A stretch of 32,737 nt of DNA from Rhodopseudomonas sp. B29. Lineage in GTDB: Bacteria; Pseudomonadota; Alphaproteobacteria; Rhizobiales; Xanthobacteraceae. The DNA is taken from NCBI RefSeq assembly GCF_000333455.1, contig NZ_BADD01000050.1, positions 1 to 32,737 on the forward strand, given 5' to 3'. The position numbers and the translations under genes are program-made. The notes beneath the pieces were generated by a model that made no database searches, was not told the origin of the DNA, and saw only the letters and a list, made by a program, of their open reading frames with translations. This document shows, piece after piece, positions 23,588 to 30,007 of this stretch (positions are counted from its first letter, which is position 1; every line of letters begins with the position of its first letter).

Positions 23588-23980
23588 TCAGCATTTCAAC
23601 AATCCTCGCGCCATGGTGAGCGCCTCCGCGTCGGAAGCGGCCACGAGCATCGGGTATCCCCAAAACTTTTCAGAGACGATCTGGAAGGCCTTCATGCCGA
23701 GACGCTTCGCAGTCGACGGCTCGACATAGATCATGGCCTTCACGAAGGCGCGCAGTCGCGGCTTCTGCTTTTTGGACCACAGCGCAAGCCTTCTTCGCTC
23801 ATCGACATCGTGGTCGTGCTCATGATCGATCTCCTCGCCGGCGCCCTGCCCGATGATGACGAAAGGCGTGGCACGATCGAGCAGTGCCTCGAACGCGGCA
23901 AAGTCGTCATCATGCGTATCGGCTGGATCGTGAGCGAAATTCATCCGCACGATCGGAAAAGTCGCGGCGTCCAAGAGCAT
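23588..23980 (-). CDS. Hypothetical protein with acidic/His-rich segment, divergent from the iron operon
   Basis: 130 aa from the ATG at 23980 with AGGAtcg upstream. A longer frame to 24067 would start inside the intergenic region. The protein has an alpha/beta pattern: MLLDAATFPIVRM, then FEALLDRATPFVIIGQG, an acidic/His loop EEIDHEHDHDVDE (about 73-85) that looks able to bind a metal, then a basic helix ALWSKKQKPRLRAFVKAMIYV and a C-terminal SEKFWGYPMLVAASDAEALTMARGLL. The overall order is reminiscent of SpoIIAA/STAS-like folds, but I cannot name the family. It is divergent from a siderophore uptake operon, so a role in iron handling is plausible but unproven. Confidence 0.7.
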   Translation of the reverse strand: MLLDAATFPIVRMNFAHDPADTHDDDFAAFEALLDRATPFVIIGQGAGEEIDHEHDHDVDERRRLALWSKKQKPRLRAFVKAMIYVEPSTAKRLGMKAFQIVSEKFWGYPMLVAASDAEALTMARGLLKC

Positions 23981-24282
23981 GCTCGATCCTATCGGTTCAT
24001 CCGCGCATGGAGCTGACCCTGCGCGTGTCAGTTCAGTCACGATAAGCGTGGTCCTGCGTCGGCGCATTCCTCGGCCGTGCCAAATCGTTGCTCAAAACAG
24101 ACAAAGTGGCGAGCTCCGGCTTTTGCTTCGGGGCCCGCCCTCGTTTGGACGTATTCTTGGCCGTTGGCCGAAACGAACAATGGACTGGCCGGATCGGGCG
24201 ATGCGGTGCCGCACAGGGCTGCGCTAGCGATAATGCGACATCACGCCTCCCCGCAACGTTCAAGCGCCCTGAAGATCGCCCC
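23981..24282. other. Intergenic region between the divergent hypothetical gene and the iron-uptake operon
   Basis: Holds the promoters of both directions. A short dyad CTGAC (24013-24017) and GTCAG (24027-24031) with a 9-nt spacer is present. I find no clear Irr-type ICE motif and no classic Fur box. A weak GATAAT at 24229-24234 could be a -10 for the operon but has no matching -35. Confidence 0.35.
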
Positions 24283-25350
24283 ATGCAAGCTCGCAGCTTC
24301 AACAAAATATCGGACAGGCAAAGCCCATTCGCCTCGACGGTGCTGCCCAAGCCGCAGCTGCACATTCAGGCCCGGCGTGTGACCGAAACGCAGCTCCGCG
24401 ACTTGCTGCGCGAAAATCCCCAGGATGCAGTGCGATGGATCGAAGCCGCCGCAGAGGCCGATCTCGTTCCCGCACAGCTTGTTTGGGGACAGATGCTGCT
24501 CGATGGCAAACGCGTGCCGCGGAATCCGCAGGCCGCCTTCACCTGGTTCGAACGTGCCGCCCTATCCGGAGACTTGGAGGGGCGCAACATGGTCGGTCGC
24601 TGTTACGAACAAGGCTGGGGAGTCGAGCCGAACTCACAACTTGCTATCGAGAACTTCGAGGCTGCGGCACTCGCCGGTCACCTCTGGGGTCAAGTCAACC
24701 TGGCGCAGATGCTGATGCGCAGGGGCAATCCGGCGGACCGGCCGCGGTGCTTCGAGCTGTTTCGGGCCGCCGCGGAAGGCGGCACTGCCAAGGCAAATCT
24801 GAAGGCGATGAATTCTCTTGCCCGGTTTCTCGAGGAAGGCTGGGCCACGCCGGTCGATCAAACAGGTGCTCTGTATTGGTACCGCCGTGCAGCGGAGCTG
24901 GGCGACCACTGGGCTCAGTTCAACCTTGCCACAATCCTGCATGCAACAGGAGACCTCGGCGCGGCGGATGTCTTGCTGGAACAATCGATCGCCCGGAGCG
25001 ACGATGGCTTCCGCAGACGCGTTGCCGCACTGTTGCTGGCGCGCAGCGAACCCGCGCTGCGCCGGCACGGCCTCGAAGCCTTGAGGCGCGTCTCGCTTTC
25101 AGGACGTCCAGCCGATGTCAAGGCGTACGCCGAAGCGGCGAAATACGCAGTGTCATCTTCGGAGACTGACGACGCTACTGATCGCCTCCAACATCTTGCC
25201 GTTGAAGAACCTGCTTCCGATGCCGCGTACCAGCCTGCGTCGGCCGATCGAAGCATCACGAGTTCTTTAGCCTTCTACCTAAGTGCGATTTCACGCCGCC
25301 TTGGGAAGCCGTTCCACATCAACTCATCTTCCTCAGAGGGGGCTCTGTGA
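24283..25350 (+). CDS. Sel1-repeat protein, first gene of the siderophore uptake operon
   Basis: 355 aa from the ATG at 24283. An open frame continues upstream but loses protein character. It has no signal peptide, so it is probably cytoplasmic. Repeated Sel1/TPR-like units run from about residue 45 to 235: AQLVWGQMLLDGKRVPRNPQ, GRNMVGRCYEQGWGVEPN, GQVNLAQMLMRRG, NSLARFLEEGWATPVDQ, WAQFNLATILHATGD. Such helical solenoids mediate protein contacts. TPR or Sel1 proteins are recurrently found beside Fiu/PiuA-type receptors and PiuC hydroxylases in proteobacteria; the role is not established. Its stop overlaps the GTG start of the receptor (GTGA), indicating translational coupling. Confidence 0.85.
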   Translation: MQARSFNKISDRQSPFASTVLPKPQLHIQARRVTETQLRDLLRENPQDAVRWIEAAAEADLVPAQLVWGQMLLDGKRVPRNPQAAFTWFERAALSGDLEGRNMVGRCYEQGWGVEPNSQLAIENFEAAALAGHLWGQVNLAQMLMRRGNPADRPRCFELFRAAAEGGTAKANLKAMNSLARFLEEGWATPVDQTGALYWYRRAAELGDHWAQFNLATILHATGDLGAADVLLEQSIARSDDGFRRRVAALLLARSEPALRRHGLEALRRVSLSGRPADVKAYAEAAKYAVSSSETDDATDRLQHLAVEEPASDAAYQPASADRSITSSLAFYLSAISRRLGKPFHINSSSSEGAL

Positions 25351-27746
25351 CAATCATCTCGACGTTGAGACCAGCACTTTCCGGAATCGGTGCAGCCGCC
25401 AGCCTGGCAAACGGATTCCTGTTCGTTTCCGCCGCCAAGGCGGAGGACCACGTCGGCGACCATTCGGCCTCCCCTGAAGGCGGCACGACCGTGCTTCCGC
25501 CCGTCGCGGTGGAAGCCCCTGTGGCGAAGCGCAAGCGGGCAACGACTGCAGAGTCCAAGCCGGCGACGCGGGCGCGGCCGGTCCATCGCGCCGCCAAGCC
25601 CGCAGAGCCGCCCCGTCAGCAGCAAGCCACGACTTCATCTGCTTCGCCGGCAAACTCTCTGCAGCGAACCACCGGCCTCAGCCGGCTGTCCGACAAGCTG
25701 CAGAGTACTCCGCAGACCGTCACGGTCATTCCGCAATTGGTCATCGAGCAGCAGCAGGCGACGACCGTCAATCAGGTGCTGCAATACGTGCCGGGGATCA
25801 CCGTCGCCACCGGAGAAGGCGGCGGTGGCATCAGCGGAGACCAGTTCCGGATCCGCGGCTTCGACGCTTCAGGCGATGTCTATGTCGACGGCCTGCGCGA
25901 CTTCGGCTCCTATGTGCGCGATAGTTTCGCGACCGAGAACGTCCTGGTCCTGAAGGGCCCGTCGTCGCAGAGCTTCGGCAACGGCACGACGGGAGGCGTC
26001 ATCGAGCTCGACAGCAAGAAGGCCCATCTCGGCAATCAATCGACAATCGAGGCTTCGGGTGGCAACGGCCCGGCCGGGCGCACCGTCGTCGATGTCAATC
26101 GGCAGATCGACGCGACCACCGCCTTCAGAATCATCGGCATGGGGAATGCCCAGGATGTCGTCGATCGCGACCACGTCTATTCCAACCGCCTCGGGCTGCT
26201 CGGTTCGTTGGGATTTGGCCTCGGCACCGATCAGTCGCTGATCGTCAACTATCTCCATCAGGACAGCGTCCAGCGCCCCGACTTCGGCGTTCCGATCGTC
26301 AGCGCGCCGGGCGTCGTCGGCAAGCCAGTGACGGAATACGGTGTTCCGCGTTCGAACTATTTCGGGCGTGAAAGCGACCGTGATCACGCCACCGCGGACG
26401 TGGTGACCGCTCTCTACAAGGGCGAATTCGGCGACTGGCTCACAATCACGAACGACTCACGGTTCGGCTACTACACACGCGACTTGAAATTCACCCCGGC
26501 CCTCTGTGCTTCGCCCGGATTCCCGTTTCCGAGCAGCTGCGCGACCGACGTTCTTGCCGGGAAACTGGCGACGCCCTACTCGATCTGGTCGGTCGGCGGC
26601 ACCAAGCAGACGAGTTACGGCGGCGAGAACGTGACGACCGCCACGATGCTGTTCGATACGGGACCGTTCAAGCACAAGGTTGTCGTCGGCCTCGATGCCT
26701 ATTCTCAACATGCGACGACCAACTTCTACCTCCCCGCAGGTCCCGAACCTGCGGGGACTCTCCTCAATCCGATCTTTTCCAATTCACTCGGGTTCACGTT
26801 GGGAATGCTTCCCGGCAATCAATTGTCGGCCACGAGCTGGGATGTCGGCCCCTTCATCAGCGACCGAATTTGGCTGACCCCTATGCTCTCGATCCTTTCC
26901 GGTGTTCGGTGGGATCACTATCAGGTCGACGGCCAATTGGCGGCATCCCCGCTCTCCTCGACAACGGAGTTCGCCAGCCCGAAGGCTTCCGTGATCTTCG
27001 AGCCGACGTCGCATCAAAGCTATTACGTCAGCTATTCACGCTCGTTTACCCCGCAGGGCAACAACATCACGTCACTGAGCACGTCGCTCGGTTTGTCGCA
27101 GACGCCGTCGGTCCCCAATCTGCAGCCGGAGGCGGATACGACCTATGAGGTCGGCGCAAAATGGGGGCTGTTCGACGGCCGCCTTGGGGCGACCGCAGCG
27201 TTGTTCCGCGTCGACAAGAACAACGCTTCCTATCTCGACCCGACATCCGGAATCCAGACGACGACCGACGACAAGGTTCAGGTCCAGGGAGTCGAGCTTG
27301 GATTGACGGGGAAACTGACGACCAACTGGGACGTGCAGGCCTCCTATTCGTACATGGACAGCAAGATTGTCATGTCCACGATCAACGCCTTCACGCCGGT
27401 CTCGGCGGCGGGCAATCGGGTCCCCTACGTGTCCCGAAATGGGCTCGCGATCTGGACGACTTACGACATCGCCCCCTTGATCCCGAGAGTGCCGGGACAT
27501 CTTCTTGTCGGCGGCGGCCTGAACTATCGGTCGGAGTATTATCTCAACAACCTCAACTCAATGATGATCCCCGCCGCGACCACGATCGATGCGATGGTCT
27601 CCTACGACCCCAACGATCAATACCATCTCGCGCTCAAGATCACGAATCTCACGAACAAGCTGACCTACGGCTCGGCGTTCGGCAACGGCTACGCGACCCC
27701 GGTTGCGGGCCGGACTTTCACCATCACCGCAGCGACCAGGTTCTGA
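25347..27746 (+). CDS. TonB-dependent siderophore receptor
   Basis: 799 aa outer-membrane receptor of the Fiu/PiuA/FhuE-like catecholate or mixed siderophore group. It starts with GTG at 25347 after AGAGGGGG. A signal peptide ends near A32 (SAAKA). A Lys/Ala/Pro-rich linker (about 55-100) with a possible TonB box at TVLPPVAV (48-55) precedes the plug (about 115-225), which reads STPQTVTVIPQ, QVLQYVPGI, FRIRGFDASGDVYVDGLRD, VLKGPSS. The 22-strand barrel follows and ends with the outer-membrane signature phenylalanine (TITAATRF). It imports ferric siderophore using TonB-ExbBD energy. Exact ligand is unknown. The PiuC-type hydroxylase starts 5 nt after its stop. Confidence 0.94.
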   Translation: MTIISTLRPALSGIGAAASLANGFLFVSAAKAEDHVGDHSASPEGGTTVLPPVAVEAPVAKRKRATTAESKPATRARPVHRAAKPAEPPRQQQATTSSASPANSLQRTTGLSRLSDKLQSTPQTVTVIPQLVIEQQQATTVNQVLQYVPGITVATGEGGGGISGDQFRIRGFDASGDVYVDGLRDFGSYVRDSFATENVLVLKGPSSQSFGNGTTGGVIELDSKKAHLGNQSTIEASGGNGPAGRTVVDVNRQIDATTAFRIIGMGNAQDVVDRDHVYSNRLGLLGSLGFGLGTDQSLIVNYLHQDSVQRPDFGVPIVSAPGVVGKPVTEYGVPRSNYFGRESDRDHATADVVTALYKGEFGDWLTITNDSRFGYYTRDLKFTPALCASPGFPFPSSCATDVLAGKLATPYSIWSVGGTKQTSYGGENVTTATMLFDTGPFKHKVVVGLDAYSQHATTNFYLPAGPEPAGTLLNPIFSNSLGFTLGMLPGNQLSATSWDVGPFISDRIWLTPMLSILSGVRWDHYQVDGQLAASPLSSTTEFASPKASVIFEPTSHQSYYVSYSRSFTPQGNNITSLSTSLGLSQTPSVPNLQPEADTTYEVGAKWGLFDGRLGATAALFRVDKNNASYLDPTSGIQTTTDDKVQVQGVELGLTGKLTTNWDVQASYSYMDSKIVMSTINAFTPVSAAGNRVPYVSRNGLAIWTTYDIAPLIPRVPGHLLVGGGLNYRSEYYLNNLNSMMIPAATTIDAMVSYDPNDQYHLALKITNLTNKLTYGSAFGNGYATPVAGRTFTITAATRF

Positions 27747-27751
27747 GCCAA

Positions 27752-28435
27752 ATGCTGATCGAGATCCCCCAACTCCTCTCCGCCGAAGAAGTCAGTTTGG
27801 TGCGCAGTATCGTCGACTCTGCCGACTGGATCGATGGGCGGGCGACCGCGGGCGAGGTAGCAGCCCGTGCCAAACGCAACGTTCAGCTGCCCGAGGATTC
27901 GCCCGAGGCACGCCGTGCCGGTGATATCATCCTTCAGGCTCTGGGCCGCAATCCGCTGTTCAACAGCGCCGCACTGCCATTGCGCGTTCTGCCGCCTCTC
28001 TTCAATCGCTACGACACCGGGATGTTCTTCAATGCCCATGTCGACGGCGCGGTGCGGTCCGTTCCGGGACTCGGCATTCGCATGCGCGCCGATCTGTCTT
28101 CGACGCTCTTCCTGTCGGCACCCGACGAATATGATGGCGGCGAGCTGGTCGTCGAAGACAGCTATGGCGTTCATGCCGTCAAGCTGCCAGCAGGCAGCAT
28201 GGTCCTTTATCCGGCCGGAAGCCTGCACCGTGTCAACGAGATCACCCGAGGCGCGCGCTTGTGCTCGTTCTTCTGGACTCAATCGATGATCAAGGAAGAA
28301 GGGCTTCGGACCCTGCTCTACGATCTCGATCGCGGCATCATCGACGTGCGTCGGTCGTTGGCCGGCGATACGGAGGGCGTTCTCATGCTGACCGGCGTGT
28401 ATCACAATTTGCTGAGGCACTTGGCGTCGCTCTGA
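27752..28435 (+). CDS. piuC: Fe(II)/2-oxoglutarate-dependent PKHD-type hydroxylase PiuC/YbiX
   Basis: 227 aa. Double-stranded beta-helix dioxygenase usually encoded with catecholate-siderophore receptors (ybiX beside fiu in E. coli, piuC beside piuA in Pseudomonas). The iron triad H96, D98 (NAHVDGA) and H159 (SLHRVNEIT) is present, as is R169 for the 2-oxoglutarate carboxylate. It begins MLIEIPQLLSAEEV and has the C-terminal helical extension typical of the family. The start at 27752 lies 5 nt after the receptor stop. Its physiological substrate is not firmly known; a link to siderophore iron release or modification is inferred from gene neighbourhood. Confidence 0.93.
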   Translation: MLIEIPQLLSAEEVSLVRSIVDSADWIDGRATAGEVAARAKRNVQLPEDSPEARRAGDIILQALGRNPLFNSAALPLRVLPPLFNRYDTGMFFNAHVDGAVRSVPGLGIRMRADLSSTLFLSAPDEYDGGELVVEDSYGVHAVKLPAGSMVLYPAGSLHRVNEITRGARLCSFFWTQSMIKEEGLRTLLYDLDRGIIDVRRSLAGDTEGVLMLTGVYHNLLRHLASL

Positions 28436-28506
28436 ATACGCGCGGCAATTTCTGATCGCAAGCTGCTCCTCAATTCGAAATGTCGTCTTTCAAATCGGTG
28501 AACATC

Positions 28507-28968
28507 ATGACAGAAGTGAACAATCATCTGCTGGCTCAGATCACTCGTCAAAACGTGGCACTGCTGTGGTTGATCTGCGGCCTCGGAAATACGATCTACG
28601 CGGTGATCCAAATTCTTACATTGGTCAACCACCAGATCGATGGTGCCGGCCCATCGACGCCGTTCGATGCAACTGCCCTCTGGTACTTCGGCGTCGCGTG
28701 CTCGATATGGGTCGTGCCGATTCTGGTTCCGCTCATCACGACCAGTCGGGTTGTAAATTGGGCGGTCGCGCTCCTCGGCAGCCTGCTGGTTGCCCTGAGC
28801 GTCTTGGGAGGCGTCTTCGACGGCATGCGGGACGGCCTTCATATCGCCGCGACGGCAGCCATTGCTGTGGCCTTGCCCGGCTTTTACGCAATTCGCTCAT
28901 CTTGGCGGCTGTTGCGAGCAACTGATGGGTCCGTAAAGCTTCTCGGCGGGTCCATCCGCGCAGGCTGA
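28507..28968 (+). CDS. Small four-helix membrane protein downstream of piuC
   Basis: 153 aa from the ATG at 28507 (GGTGA upstream); an ATG nine codons earlier at 28480 is possible. Four hydrophobic stretches are visible: VALLWLICGLGNTIYAVIQIL, WYFGVACSIWVVPILVPLI, VVNWAVALLGSLLVALSVLGG and HIAATAAIAVALPGFYAI. No domain is recognised. It is 71 nt after piuC on the same strand and probably belongs to the iron-uptake transcript. Confidence 0.7.
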   Translation: MTEVNNHLLAQITRQNVALLWLICGLGNTIYAVIQILTLVNHQIDGAGPSTPFDATALWYFGVACSIWVVPILVPLITTSRVVNWAVALLGSLLVALSVLGGVFDGMRDGLHIAATAAIAVALPGFYAIRSSWRLLRATDGSVKLLGGSIRAG

Positions 28969-29084
28969 GGCTCGCGCCACGCCCTTAGATTCGTTCAAAG
29001 AAGCGGCGTCCTGGGTGGCTGTCAGGCGCACGATCTGCAATGCTCATGCATGGATCACCATGATCGGCAATCGCCGGCGATAGG

Positions 29085-29897
29085 ATGCTGCCAGGCTGCA
29101 AGATGCTCGATCGCACCGTTGAAACCGACATCGACCTTGTACCGCGCACCGTCGCGCTGCGAAGCGGAGTGATGTCGAATGATTGGGCCTATGGCCGGCA
29201 TCAGCATCGCAAGGCTCAGCTGCTCTACTCGCAGCGGGGCATTTTGTGCTGCGAGACGGCCGGCACCGTTTGGCTCGTGCCGCCCGGATGCGCTCTGTGG
29301 ATTCCGGGTCAGCTGGCGCACTCGGCCCGCGGCGATGGCGTTTTGGAATGCCACTGCCTGTACTTCGAGCCAAATGCGGTCAAAAACTTTCCCGAGACGT
29401 GCTGCACGCTGTCGATATCACCGCTCGTCCGGGAATTGATCCTCAAGGTTGCGCAATTTCCGGAGTGCTATCCGCTCGGAGGACGCGAGGATCGACTGGT
29501 GATGACCCTGTTGGACGAATTGTCCGACGCGCCCGTGGGGAATTTGAGTCTACCCATGCCCCGAGACGCACGTCTGCGGCGGCTGGCCGAAATGTTGATC
29601 GCCGAGCCGAGCGCAAAGACTTCAGTCTCGAATTGGGCCGGCACGCTCGGCATGAGCGAGCGCACCTTGAGCCGCCTCTTGATTCAAGAGATCGGCATGA
29701 GTTTCGGGCAGTGGCGGCACCAGCTTCATGTCATCCTCGCATTGCAAGGAATGGCGAGTGGTAACAGCGTCAAAACGGTCGCCCTCGAGCTCGGCTACGA
29801 AAACGCCAGCAGCTTTGTGAACATGTTTCGGAAAACGCTCGGGGCACCACCCGTTCGTTATTTGGCGGAACAGCGGCTGGCTCGCGTCAGCGGCTGA
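29085..29897 (+). CDS. AraC-family transcriptional regulator with cupin N-domain
   Basis: 270 aa. An N-terminal cupin-like sensor half (HQHRKAQLLYSQRGILCCET, VPPGCALWIPGQLAHSA) is followed by two helix-turn-helix units at about 165-262 (SVSNWAGTLGMSERTLSRLL and VKTVALELGYENASSFVNMF, then RKTLGAPPVRYL). The layout resembles the NimR/YeaM subgroup of single-copy AraC activators rather than siderophore-sensing PchR types. The start is either 29085 or the ATG at 29103; neither has a strong ribosome site. It lies just after the iron operon on the same strand but with a 116-bp gap and could regulate an unlinked gene. Confidence 0.9.
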   Translation: MLPGCKMLDRTVETDIDLVPRTVALRSGVMSNDWAYGRHQHRKAQLLYSQRGILCCETAGTVWLVPPGCALWIPGQLAHSARGDGVLECHCLYFEPNAVKNFPETCCTLSISPLVRELILKVAQFPECYPLGGREDRLVMTLLDELSDAPVGNLSLPMPRDARLRRLAEMLIAEPSAKTSVSNWAGTLGMSERTLSRLLIQEIGMSFGQWRHQLHVILALQGMASGNSVKTVALELGYENASSFVNMFRKTLGAPPVRYLAEQRLARVSG

Positions 29898-30007
29898 TTC
29901 ATCAGAGGCAATCTTCAAGGTCTCGGACAACCGACGGCACGTACAACTGAGGCCCGACACTCAGGCGACGATTGCTACGTTTGGGTGGAAACAACTGGAC
30001 GCCCCCT

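Noticed and set aside
24013-24031. CTGAC-N9-GTCAG dyad as an iron-regulator box
   Set aside because: It does not match the Irr ICE or classic Fur consensus, and is too short to call with confidence.
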